Assembly: GCA_963665015.2 (NCBI GenBank)
Contig: CAXXSY010000004.1
Span: forward strand, 1,116,001 to 1,180,000
Direction: 5' to 3'
Length of the DNA: 64,000 nucleotides
Source: G963662655 sp963665015
Lineage (GTDB): Bacteria; Cloacimonadota; Cloacimonadia; Cloacimonadales; JAIOQZ01
Position numbers and translations under genes: made by a program
The notes under the pieces: model-generated
Seen by the model: the letters and a program-made list of their open reading frames with translations, nothing else
What the model was told of the DNA's origin: nothing
Databases searched by the model: none
Shown here: in pieces, positions 41,996 to 51,800 of the stretch
How positions within the stretch are numbered: the first letter of the stretch is position 1
How the letters are laid out: each line of letters starts with the position of its first letter

Positions 41996-44242
41996 GTGAT
42001 ATCCAATCGAATACTACTCCTCCTGCTGATGCTTCTGTCGGCGCTGCTCTTGCAGGCGACGCAGATAGGGGTGCTGGCGGAGGTGTTCACGGAAGTGTGG
42101 TGCCCCTATTGTCCCGACGCCCGGTCTGGGCTTCAAGATTTATACGAAGGACACGACAATGTCGTTCCAATCATTTGGGAAGGTGATGGAGAACATCCGA
42201 GTCCCAATTACAATTCACGTTATTCATTTTACGGTGTTGACGGACTGCCGGACGCGTATTTCGGCGGAACCGAGAACGTAGGCGGTGGCGGAACGGACAT
42301 GTATCCGCACTACCGCAGCGCTTACAACAGCATCGTAAACGACAACTCCCCGCTCGACATCGAGATCGAGCTCGGAACCAACAACTCCGGTCAGCTCGCG
42401 ATCATGGCGAACGTCGAGCTCACCGGCGATATCACCACGACCAACAACCGCATCATCTACATGCTTACCTACGAGTTTACAGAGGAATATTTCTGCACCG
42501 TCGTGGAGTATGGAGACGAGACGTTCAGCCTTAACGAAACCGGCGAGACCGGCTACTACGAGCATCCGGTCGAGTTCGATCCCGAATGGGATTTGATGGG
42601 CCTGCGCGCGATCGTTGTTGTTCAAACCATGTCCGGTACCCGCAAGGTGCATCAGGCGGTTTCAACGATGTTCACCGGTACGCTCGCCGTGATCAACCCC
42701 AGCATTACCTCGGGTCCCGCCAATCTGACGGTCAGCTTCGAGAGCCACTCGTTCCCGGTTGGCGAAATCACCGCCTGGGAATGGGATTTCAACGGCGACG
42801 GAACGGTCGATAGTGAATTCGAAGACGCCTTTTACGTTTACGATACACCGGGAACCTACGATGTGAGCCTTACCATTTACACGGATGATGAGTCCTCGAC
42901 CACCACGGCGGAAGGCTTGATCACGGTCACCGACGGCAGCAACGTTTCCGGGCCGGTCGCCGGTAGCTGGGTTACGACCTACAGTCCCTACGAGATTGTC
43001 GGTGATGTATCCGTTCCGGACGGGCAGGTCTTGACCATCGACCCGGGGGTGGAGATCGTCCTTTCCAACGACGCGCTGTTCGAAGTGAACGGCAGGATCG
43101 TTGCCAATGCGGATGATGGCGACCCCATCCTGTTCGGCGTCGTGGGGGAAAATAGCTGGGAAGGCTTCAAGATTCGCTACACGGATCAGGACAACGAATT
43201 CATGAATTGCCGCTTTTCGGGTGCGACCCACAGCGCGATCGCCGTGGATGCCGCTCCGCTTGAACTTGAAGGCTGCTGGTTCTACGACAACCACAGCTCC
43301 AGCGTACCGGCCGCGATCGATCTGGTCAGCGCTCCGGAAGTTTCGATAAACGGATGCCTGTTCGCGAACAACACCAGTTCGACCAATTCCGGCGCGATCC
43401 AGTTGACCACATCGTCCGCCGAGATCAAGAACAACATCTTCGTGAACAACACCGGCTCTTCCGGTGGCGCTGCGATATTCAAGAGCGGAAGCGAACCGTT
43501 GTTCTACAACAACACCGTCGCGAACAACAATATCACTGGCATTTCGGGCGGCGCGCTGTTCGTGTTCAACTCCTCACCGCAGATCATGAACTGTATCCTG
43601 CGGGACGAAGAAACTGTCCTCTTTTCGGTCAACAGCACACCCTACGTGGATTTCACCAACATCCAGGGCGGTTACGACGGAACCGCGAACATCGATGCCG
43701 ATCCCATGTTCACCATGCCTTCCGGGGGAAGCGGCGCGGAATATGACGGCATTCACTCACGCTGGTTCCTGCAAGAGGATTCTCCCTGTATCGACGCGGG
43801 GAACATGATGGAAGATTACAACGACGTGGAAGACCCCGACAACCCGGGCTTCGCATTGTGGCCCGCGATGGGCGATCTTACGAACGACATGGGCGCTTAC
43901 GGCGGACACGGAGCGCCGTATGTGGATACGGACGACGAGGAGACGGTTGGTCCTTCTTCCGACGTGATCGGACTGAAGGTCTATCCCAATCCGTTCAATC
44001 CCGAGACGACCATCCAGCTTCAACTGAGCGCGCAGGAATCCCAGCAGCGCGTCTCGCTGGCGATCTACAATATCCGCGGCCAAAAGGTCTGCACGCTTCT
44101 GGACAACGAGAAGCCGCAGTCGCTGAGCATGACCTGGAAGGGTGTCGATCGTACGGGCAAGCCGGTATCCAGCGGGATTTATTTTGCACGCATGACCACC
44201 GGGACGAAGACCGTCACCACGAGGATGGCGCTGATAAAATAA
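41996..44242 (+). CDS. T9SS protein: CxxC thioredoxin-like head, PKD domain, beta-helix
   Basis: A 748-residue secreted protein. Signal: ISNRILLLLLMLLSALLLQA. Residues about 25-230 form an Omp28-like thioredoxin region with VFTEVWCPYCPDARSGL (CPYC). Residues about 240-320 are a PKD domain (ITAWEWDFNGDGTVDSEF, YDTPGTYDVSLTI). Residues 330-610 are right-handed beta-helix repeats with Asn ladders (INGCLFANNTSS, IKNNIFVNNTG). The end is a T9SS sorting domain (KVYPNPFNPETTIQL, YNIRGQKV, SGIYFARM). The start is GTG 41996, five bases after AAGGAGG; the ATG at 41918 lies in the repeat and lacks an RBS. A paralog follows at 44335. Confidence 0.85.
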   Translation: MISNRILLLLLMLLSALLLQATQIGVLAEVFTEVWCPYCPDARSGLQDLYEGHDNVVPIIWEGDGEHPSPNYNSRYSFYGVDGLPDAYFGGTENVGGGGTDMYPHYRSAYNSIVNDNSPLDIEIELGTNNSGQLAIMANVELTGDITTTNNRIIYMLTYEFTEEYFCTVVEYGDETFSLNETGETGYYEHPVEFDPEWDLMGLRAIVVVQTMSGTRKVHQAVSTMFTGTLAVINPSITSGPANLTVSFESHSFPVGEITAWEWDFNGDGTVDSEFEDAFYVYDTPGTYDVSLTIYTDDESSTTTAEGLITVTDGSNVSGPVAGSWVTTYSPYEIVGDVSVPDGQVLTIDPGVEIVLSNDALFEVNGRIVANADDGDPILFGVVGENSWEGFKIRYTDQDNEFMNCRFSGATHSAIAVDAAPLELEGCWFYDNHSSSVPAAIDLVSAPEVSINGCLFANNTSSTNSGAIQLTTSSAEIKNNIFVNNTGSSGGAAIFKSGSEPLFYNNTVANNNITGISGGALFVFNSSPQIMNCILRDEETVLFSVNSTPYVDFTNIQGGYDGTANIDADPMFTMPSGGSGAEYDGIHSRWFLQEDSPCIDAGNMMEDYNDVEDPDNPGFALWPAMGDLTNDMGAYGGHGAPYVDTDDEETVGPSSDVIGLKVYPNPFNPETTIQLQLSAQESQQRVSLAIYNIRGQKVCTLLDNEKPQSLSMTWKGVDRTGKPVSSGIYFARMTTGTKTVTTRMALIK

Positions 44243-44334
44243 GCGGAAACGCGCATCGATCTTTGAGAAGTCACTTGGCAAATACATATAGAATGTGTTA
44301 AACGCAACGTTACAGCAACGTAAGGAGGAACTGG

Positions 44335-46593
44335 ATGACCAGAAAGTTAGTCATCTTGCTTATGCTGCTCCTTGCTGCGTCGCTTGTTCTGGCTACACAG
44401 ATTGAGGTGGTCGGAGAAGTGTTTACGCAGACATGGTGCGGCTACTGCCCCGCAGCTCGGTCTGGGCTGCTACAATTGTACGAGGGTCACGAGCATGTGA
44501 TACCTCTTATTTGGAACGGAGGAACCAACGAGAGTACGTGCCCCACGAGCCCTAACTACAGTCCTCGTGGAAGCATGTATGGCGTGAGCGGAATCCCGCA
44601 TGCGCAGTTCGGTGGAAACCTCGAAGATGTCGGTGGCGGAACGGCTTACCCCCGCTACGTAGTTAAGTACAACCAGATTATTGGTAACGACGCGCCTGCT
44701 GAAATCGATATGGTATTCATGCAGGCCGACGAAGATAACTTCCAGATTGAAGCTGAGGTAGCGCTGACAGCGGATATCACGACAACGAACAACAAGATCA
44801 TCTTCATCGTGACGCAAAAGTACACGGACGACTACTTCTGTGTCGTGCGTCGCTATAACGAACAGGACTTCGGTCTGTCGTCCATCGGCGATAACGGAAC
44901 CTTCTCGGCGACGCTGGCAGCGGATTTCGAATATGACGATGTTGAGGATTTGCGCGGCGTTGTTTTGATTCAGACCATGAGTGAGAATCATGTAATCCAT
45001 CAGGCTGCCATGAGCGAACTGGTTCAGTTTGGCGCTGCCTTCACATCGGATGTCATCTCGGGACCTCCGGCGCTGAACGTTCAGTTCACCAGCAATTCGA
45101 TGCCGCCGAACGGAATCGTATCGTGGGACTGGGACCTCGACGGCGACGGCGAGACCGACAGCGAAGAAGAAAACCCGGCATGGGTCTATACGGAGCCGGG
45201 AACCTACACGGTCAGTTTGACAGTTTCCGATGGCGAGCAAACCGACACGATGACCATCGAAAACTATATCTATGTCATGGGCGCTGCCAATATCTACGGT
45301 TCTGTAGCAGGTCACTGGGACCCGCAGTACGGTGAATACCACCTGATCGGCGATGTGACCGTTCCGTTCGGTTCCGATCTGATTATCGAACCGGGGACCG
45401 TCATTACCGGTCAGTCCGGGGTTGGTCTCATCATCAACGGTACGCTTATCGCGGACGGTAGTGGTGGAGCTCCGATCATGTTCAACACGATGGATCGCAA
45501 CCCCTGGAACGGAGTTTCTTTCATGTCCGCGACAGAGGCGACGTCGGTTCTGAACAACTGCGAGTTCTACAACGCGGAAGAGAGCGCGATAGACATCTAC
45601 GAATCGGGTGTTGATATTCGGAATTGCCGCTTTATCAATAACACCGCTTTGAATGCGGGTGGCGCGATTCAGATGCTGAACGCGGGCGACGTGACCATCA
45701 CCGGATGTTTCTTCGGAAACAACGATGGCGGTTCTCTTGCCGGCGCGATCGGGATAGAGACATCCAGCCCCGTATTAGCGAACAACATCATCGTGAACAA
45801 CCAGGGCAACCAGTCCGGCGCGATCAGCGCCAGAGAGAACTCTGAGCCGGTGCTGGTCAACAACACCATCGCCAACAACCTCTGCGAGGGTAGCTCCGGA
45901 TCGACCATCTTCCTGTATCACTCCGATATGGAACTGGTCAACAACATCATCATCGGCGAAGGCGAGCCACTGCTCGACCTGCTGGGCGACTTCTTTGCCA
46001 CCTACAACTGCATCTCTGGTGGTTTCGAAGGAGACGGCAACATTGACGGAGACCCGTTGTTCTCGAATCCGACGACCGAATACGGGATAACCGACGACGC
46101 ACTCTCTGCGGAATGGTATCTCGCGGAAGGCTCGCCCTGCATCGACGCGGGTGATCCCGAAAGCGAATATATGGACGTTGAAGACCCGGATAATTCCGGA
46201 ATGCCGCTCTGGCCCGCAATGGGCACGCTGGCGACCGATATGGGCGCTTACGGCGGATTGGGGAATTCGTGGTTGGATACCGACGACGATCCGGACGATC
46301 CTGTCGCCCCGAAGGTGACGGACGTCGAGATGAGCGTCTATCCGAATCCGTTCAACCCCGAGACCACGATCGCGCTCAGCATCCCGGACAACCAGCCGGT
46401 TACGCTGACGATCTACAACGTCAGGGGCCAGTTGATCCGTACCCTGCTCGACAACGACAAGGTCGAATCGGGTAGCGGAATCGTCTGGAACGGACACGAC
46501 GATAACGGTAAGCCGGTATCGAGCGGAATCTACTTCGCAAGACTGACGACATCGAACGGTCACGCGATCCAAAAGATGGCGCTGATTAAGTAA
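44335..46593 (+). CDS. T9SS protein: CxxC thioredoxin-like head, PKD domain, beta-helix (paralog)
   Basis: A 752-residue secreted protein, co-linear with the gene at 41996. Signal peptide MTRKLVILLMLLLAASLVLA; thioredoxin-like region with VFTQTWCGYCPAARSGL (CGYC) and GVSGIPHAQFGG (cis-Pro); PKD domain (GIVSWDWDLDGDGETDSE, YTEPGTYTVSLTVS); beta-helix repeats (ITGCFFGNNDGG, LANNIIVNNQGN); T9SS sorting domain (SVYPNPFNPETTIAL, YNVRGQLIR, KMALIK). Start ATG 44335 follows AAGGAGG. The two genes look like an ancestral duplication rather than a recent one, since the proteins differ throughout. Possibly an extracellular disulfide reductase or isomerase anchored on the surface; no substrate is known. 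Confidence 0.87.
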   Translation: MTRKLVILLMLLLAASLVLATQIEVVGEVFTQTWCGYCPAARSGLLQLYEGHEHVIPLIWNGGTNESTCPTSPNYSPRGSMYGVSGIPHAQFGGNLEDVGGGTAYPRYVVKYNQIIGNDAPAEIDMVFMQADEDNFQIEAEVALTADITTTNNKIIFIVTQKYTDDYFCVVRRYNEQDFGLSSIGDNGTFSATLAADFEYDDVEDLRGVVLIQTMSENHVIHQAAMSELVQFGAAFTSDVISGPPALNVQFTSNSMPPNGIVSWDWDLDGDGETDSEEENPAWVYTEPGTYTVSLTVSDGEQTDTMTIENYIYVMGAANIYGSVAGHWDPQYGEYHLIGDVTVPFGSDLIIEPGTVITGQSGVGLIINGTLIADGSGGAPIMFNTMDRNPWNGVSFMSATEATSVLNNCEFYNAEESAIDIYESGVDIRNCRFINNTALNAGGAIQMLNAGDVTITGCFFGNNDGGSLAGAIGIETSSPVLANNIIVNNQGNQSGAISARENSEPVLVNNTIANNLCEGSSGSTIFLYHSDMELVNNIIIGEGEPLLDLLGDFFATYNCISGGFEGDGNIDGDPLFSNPTTEYGITDDALSAEWYLAEGSPCIDAGDPESEYMDVEDPDNSGMPLWPAMGTLATDMGAYGGLGNSWLDTDDDPDDPVAPKVTDVEMSVYPNPFNPETTIALSIPDNQPVTLTIYNVRGQLIRTLLDNDKVESGSGIVWNGHDDNGKPVSSGIYFARLTTSNGHAIQKMALIK

Positions 46594-46595
46594 TT

Positions 46596-46973
46596 TCGGC
46601 TTTCGCGTAGCGAAAACGAAATCATCGAACGAAAGCCTTTCGCGAAGCGAAATAGCGAGAGTGGAATGCGATTTCCATATGTATTTTCGGCTTTCGCGTA
46701 GCGATAACGAAAATATAAGCGCTGTGAATTCGCGTCGCGAAATCATGTTAGCGGAAATTGTGGGGCAGGCCTCTGTGTCTGCCCTTTTCTTTTACCCTCG
46801 TGCGTTCATTGAACAAGACGCCGGCGGAAAACCGTCGGCGTCTCGTCATGTGAATTTTTTTCAGCGTTGACGAGCATGGCATACGTCGGAGGATTTTCTC
46901 GATTGCTCCGTCACGTGCTGAATCGTTGCATGGCTAGCGCAACGTTTGTGCTTTCGCTGTTTTCGTTTATTTT
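46596..46973. repeat. Gene-free spacer: family F repeat, family C hairpin/terminator and a second hairpin
   Basis: 46596-46675 and 46684-46710 are family F copies with stem TTTCGC-GTA-GCGAAA. GGGCAG at 46763-46768 pairs with CTGCCC at 46779-46784, followed by TTTTCTTTT; it would work as a rho-independent terminator for the plus-strand T9SS gene, but its sequence is the exact reverse complement of the family C module at 57734-57756, so it is also a dispersed repeat. A third hairpin, GACGCCGGCGG/CCGTCGGCGTC, is at 46817-46842 with T6 a few bases later. The genes on both sides converge here. Confidence 0.65.
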
Positions 46974-48788
46974 CTACTGTATCGATTTAACATAGAAATA
47001 TCGAGCTGTGTTTGCTGCCGGAGCTGTCCAGCTTTCGCCCGAAAACGTTCCCGATGTATCTACCGTGAATGTGTCATATGGCGTTTCACACGAATAGACC
47101 ACATACGATGTTGCGTCCGCAATCGGGTTCCAGGTTATTGTGACAAATCCTTCGCTGACGGAGATCACGACGTTCTCAGGAGCATCCGGAATTTCAACGA
47201 TATATGTAAACGTGCATTCCACCGGCTCGGATTCTCCTTCGTCATACACTGCGGTGACTTCCGCGAGGTAGGACTGATCATCGACCAGGCCGCCGTCGTC
47301 GTAGTCGTAGAAGAGGTCGGTCGTGTTGCCGACGCAGGAGCCGTCCAGATAGACGTTGTAGCCGATCAGGTCGCGGTTGATGGCGCGCGAGGTCGGTACG
47401 ACGGTGCCGGAGATGACCCAGTTGTAGTTGAAGTTCGGGTTGAGCTGATTGATCTGGTTCCAGAGGCCACCCATGCTGAACCAACCACCGTGACCCTCGA
47501 CCATCGGACCGGAATCGACGCCGATCGGCATTCCGCCGGTGGTCATGATTTCGTAACCGATCCAGTACCTGTTGTCACCCGTGAGTGTGATGGGCGAGGA
47601 AAGCGTGTGGGTGAAGCTCTCACCGGCCACGATGGGTGCGCTAGCGATGTCCTGGTTGTAGATGCAGGTACCCGGCATGTTCGATGTGCCGCCTTCACAT
47701 ACCTGGATGCGAAGCTGGCTGAAATCGAGCGAATTGAGCGTGAAGTTGATCTGGGTCAATTCGTAGCTTCCGTAGTAATCGGAAAGCTGACTCGAATCGA
47801 ACATGGAAAGGCAAGCCAGATAAATCTCGCCGTTGTTGCCGAAGCCGGAGTTGTAGCCGTTGTGGTTACTCAGCTCGATGCCGCTCACCGGTTCCGACCA
47901 GGTCGCGTACCCGCATTCATCGACCTCGAGTCCCGAGGGTGGCGCGAAGTAAGGAGGATCGTACGTAAACGTGCATTCCACCGGCTCGGATTCTCCTTCG
48001 TCATACACTGCGGTGACTTCCGCGAGGTAGGACTGATCATCGACCAGGCCGCCGTCGTCGTAGTCGTAGAAGAGGTCGGTCGTGTTGCCGACGCAGGAGC
48101 CGTCCAGATAGACGTTGTAGCCGATCAGGTCGCGGTTGATGGCGCGCGAGGTCGGTACGACGGTGCCGGAGATGACCCAGTTGTAGTTGAAGTTCGGGTT
48201 GAGCTGATTGATCTGGTTCCAGAGGCCACCCATGCTGAACCAACCACCGTGACCCTCGACCATCGGACCGGAATCGACGCCGATCGGCATTCCGCCGGTG
48301 GTCATGATTTCGTAACCGATCCAGTACCTGTTGTCACCCGTGAGTGTGATGGGCGAGGAAAGCGTGTGGGTGAAGCTCTCACCGGCCACGATGGGTGCGC
48401 TAGCGATGTCCTGGTTGTAGATGCAGGTACCCGGCATGTTCGATGTGCCGCCTTCACATACCTGGATGCGAAGCTGGCTGAAATCGAGCGAATTGAGCGT
48501 GAAGTTGATCTGGGTCAATTCGTAGCTTCCGTAGTAATCGGAAAGCTGACTCGAATCGAACATGGAAAGGCAAGCCAGATAAATCTCGCCGTTGTTGCCG
48601 AAGCCGGAGTTGTAGCCGTTGTGGTTACTCAGCTCGATGCCGCTCACCGGTTCCGACCAGGTCGCGTACCCGCATTCATCGACCTCGAGTCTCGAAGGTG
48701 GCGCGACCTCACCTGAAAGCATTGTGTTGAAACTCATGAGAATCACAATGAGAACCCCAATGTACAGGTTCTTGTTGCTTTTTTTCAT
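46974..48788 (-). CDS. Secreted repeat protein with internal near-identical duplication and FN3-like domain
   Basis: A 604-residue exported protein: signal peptide MKKSNKNLYIGVLIVILMSF. It has two almost identical 247-residue units (about 30-280 and 283-530), each a beta-rich lectin-like part (LTQINFTLNSLDFSQLRIQV, YNWVISGTVVPTSRA) plus an FN3-like part (LIGYNVYLDGSCVGNTTDLF). The tail (535-604) is another FN3-like domain (PENVVISVSEGFVTITWNPI). There is no T9SS sorting domain, unlike the neighbours, so the C-terminus may be truncated or export may use another route. The units differ only near their ends. Function unknown; adhesion or carbohydrate binding is a guess. Confidence 0.8.
   Translation of the reverse strand: MKKSNKNLYIGVLIVILMSFNTMLSGEVAPPSRLEVDECGYATWSEPVSGIELSNHNGYNSGFGNNGEIYLACLSMFDSSQLSDYYGSYELTQINFTLNSLDFSQLRIQVCEGGTSNMPGTCIYNQDIASAPIVAGESFTHTLSSPITLTGDNRYWIGYEIMTTGGMPIGVDSGPMVEGHGGWFSMGGLWNQINQLNPNFNYNWVISGTVVPTSRAINRDLIGYNVYLDGSCVGNTTDLFYDYDDGGLVDDQSYLAEVTAVYDEGESEPVECTFTYDPPYFAPPSGLEVDECGYATWSEPVSGIELSNHNGYNSGFGNNGEIYLACLSMFDSSQLSDYYGSYELTQINFTLNSLDFSQLRIQVCEGGTSNMPGTCIYNQDIASAPIVAGESFTHTLSSPITLTGDNRYWIGYEIMTTGGMPIGVDSGPMVEGHGGWFSMGGLWNQINQLNPNFNYNWVISGTVVPTSRAINRDLIGYNVYLDGSCVGNTTDLFYDYDDGGLVDDQSYLAEVTAVYDEGESEPVECTFTYIVEIPDAPENVVISVSEGFVTITWNPIADATSYVVYSCETPYDTFTVDTSGTFSGESWTAPAANTARYFYVKSIQ
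47206..48705. repeat. Near-perfect tandem duplication, about 741 bp with 759-bp period
   Basis: 47206-47946 and 47965-48705 read the same at every position I compared except at the end (CCCGAGGG against CTCGAAGG, near 47932 and 48691). An 18-bp linker separates them. Because synonymous positions are also identical, the duplication must be recent or maintained by gene conversion. The period is 253 codons, so the frame is kept. Confidence 0.9.
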
Positions 48789-48813
48789 AGGTACCCCCAA
48801 TATTGGTTAATTT

Positions 48814-51800
48814 TTATTTCAAAAGGAGCATTTTCTTTGTTTTAGAGAAGGATGATGTTTTCATTTTATAGAAATATACCCCACTCGACACCTTTTTCCC
48901 GCAATCGTTATCTCCATTCCATGTGATGTTGTGGCAACCTGCCTCCAGTTTATCATCAACAAGGGTTTTTACCTTCTGGCCTTTGATGTTGTACACGGTG
49001 ATGGAAACTTCATCCAGTGCTGAGAGCGAGTACTTGATAGTCGTAGTCGGATTGAAAGGATTCGGATAGTTATCGGAAAGCGTTGTGAAGGGTACGATAT
49101 CTTCTGAAGCGCCTCCATTGTATGTGCCGATTCTGATAACAGATCGATCAGAAATCCCGTCTTCATAAACCGATTCCACACCAGCCAGGTGTTCGATGGA
49201 TGGATCCGCGTTTTCAAAGGTCCACGAAAGCTCTTCGGTGAACCCATGTAGCTCATCATCGAGATAAATATTGTATCCTGTTAAGGCACGATCCCCTGGA
49301 TTTCTTATTGCACGAGTTGACCCCTTTTTGTCATTCCGGCTGGAATTCGCGATTGCGTCACCAGGATCATTATCAATCGTCAGAGCGCTGTCTCCGATCT
49401 TGATATTATCAATGGCAATCGCGTTTCCATAACTCGAATTATCCTCAAGAAATTCTCGAAAAGCGACATAGACTTGTGTGCCCGGTTCGACATAATCGGA
49501 TAGCAGGTATATGTGATTTTCCCAGTCGTCACTAAACTCTGAATCAAAATCGAGTTCATCCACAACAATGTCGAAATCGGATACGTCATTCTGGCTATTG
49601 GTGGATAATCGCAATTCAAGGTGATCACTGTAATCCGGAACATAAAGGATCATCCAGAAATCGAGAACATCACCTTCCTGTATCGTAACCTTCGGCGACA
49701 CAATCCATTGGTCGTTATATGTCGCTCCACCTGTTGACCATGTGCAATACGCTTGAGCTACTCCGCCATCGGGACAACTGGTGATTTCCAATGGACCGAT
49801 CCAGCCCGGAATCGGAGCCATTCCTTCTGGAACCGCCATCCAACCCGTTCCACCATCGGGACTGAGCGACATCCAGTCCGTAGGAGGGAAAATACCTACT
49901 TGTGCTTCTTCAAAACCGGTACATGTTCCATTCAACGTTCCGGCGGCATCCCAAGTGAGCTCATAGCCTTCGATGTCGAGGTTTCCTGGGGAGTAGAACA
50001 AAGCATCGAGCGCGAAATCGATGTTTGTCGTCGCCTGCCCTTCCAATATGGTTACTTCGGAAACAGTGCTGTCCGCATAATCTGCGAGAGTTGCGGTCAC
50101 CTCATAGGTGAAAGGTGGTACCTCTATCGAATAGTATCCTTCTGCATCTGGATTGGTCGAGTAGTTTCCTGCGGTAATCAGAACATCTTCCACCTGCCCA
50201 TCGCCACCGTTCAGGGTGACCTGACCTTCTATCGTACCAGGATCCATAAGATTCATTGAAACCAGTACATCATCAATGTACCAGTAGTACAACCAGTATA
50301 TGTAACCATCGAAGAAAAAACCGACCTGACAATTTTCGCTGCCAACATCCGGCGTGGTGAAATCCATTACCACTTCCTCAGGCATGATATGATCTTCGAT
50401 TTCATAGTTTACTACATCATTCCAGGTCAATCCTCCGTTGCTCGTTGTTTTAACACCGACAGTGTATCCGCCGAGATAATTATCTACGGCGTGCTTGAAC
50501 TCCAGATGGAGTGAATTGGCGCCTGTAGTATTCAAGGGCATGGTTGTCAATGCGGTGAAACCATCGAGCGGAATCGCGGAAGTAAAAAACACTTCCGGGG
50601 ATTCTCCTCCTGCTATGTTGTTGTCTAGCTGTTGCCAGTTTCCATAATTGATTCCTTGGATTTCCCAGCCAAAAGGAGGAACGGAAACGGAAAAATCCTC
50701 ATCGACAAGAAGACCTGCTTCAGATATCAACACCACATCAGATGATGCTATCCCTCCATTGCCCCAAGTGTTGAAAGGTTGAACCGTATAGGAATATGCA
50801 CCCGCCTCAGAAACAGTATCATCAACAAACTCCGTCACGATTCCGGAGACCTCAAAAGCCACCGCATCACTTCTTACGATATGATATCCCAATATGGGAG
50901 AAAGAAGGATGCCACCATTCAGTCCGGATGTAGGATTTTCCCACGTCAGAGTACCGGTCAAAGTTCCGGGGGGGTCAGCTTCGAGATTTAGATTCTCAAC
51001 ATAATTGGGAACATCTTCGCCGACCCTTACCATGATCTCGACCGGTACTCCTTCACCCGAATCATTATAGCCAACAATGCGGTAGGTGCAATTCATGGGG
51101 AAAAGAACCGAACTATCCACGTAACTATTTGATTCGCCTATCACGGGCTCTGTGTCCGTGTAAATCAAGACATTGTTGTTGTATATTCTTACTTCGTCGA
51201 TATCCGTAAGTTCATTGCCAACGAAATCCACCGTTGGGCATGTCCAGAATATCTCAGCTTCCAGCAACCCATTGGGATCGGGCACGATCGACACATCATG
51301 CAGTTCGCCGGGTGAAGTTACAGGCAGATTCCATCCCAAGTCCAGTATTGCAACATAAGCAGGATTTGCCATGATGACAACCGCAAGCGAACGGTGATCG
51401 CTGTCCCAGTCATTCATGACGCATGCGCCTCCCGCCTGGCAAAAAAGCGGTCCTAAGGTGGATGAGTCAAACGTATCGACAACTTCGAGATCATTTGCCG
51501 GGTCGAGCTTGTAAACCATGCATAAGGGATCCTGGCTGTGGGCGTAAAGGAATGGTCCGTGAGGATCATTGTCGTAAGCGAGTCCGTAAAGCGCTCCATC
51601 CCAAGGATAGGAACTCAATATCTCCCCGTCACGATTAAAATTGATAATGTCGTCACCCCAATTGCCACTCCAGAAAGTGTCTGTTACTTCATCATAAGCC
51701 AAAGCACGAAGCGTATGTCCTTCCACGTCGATGTAATTCCCCTGGACAGCATTTCCGGTTGACGGGTTCCAACAATGGACAGTACTTAAATATGCTCCAT

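Noticed and set aside
46763..46793. Simple rho-independent terminator after the T9SS gene
   Set aside because: It has the right shape and may terminate, but the hairpin is the reverse complement of the family C repeat at 57734, so it is reported as a repeat rather than a dedicated terminator.
47490..48716. Plus-strand ORF of 408 codons
   Set aside because: Shadow of the duplicated secreted protein gene; it is open in both copies only because the copies are identical.
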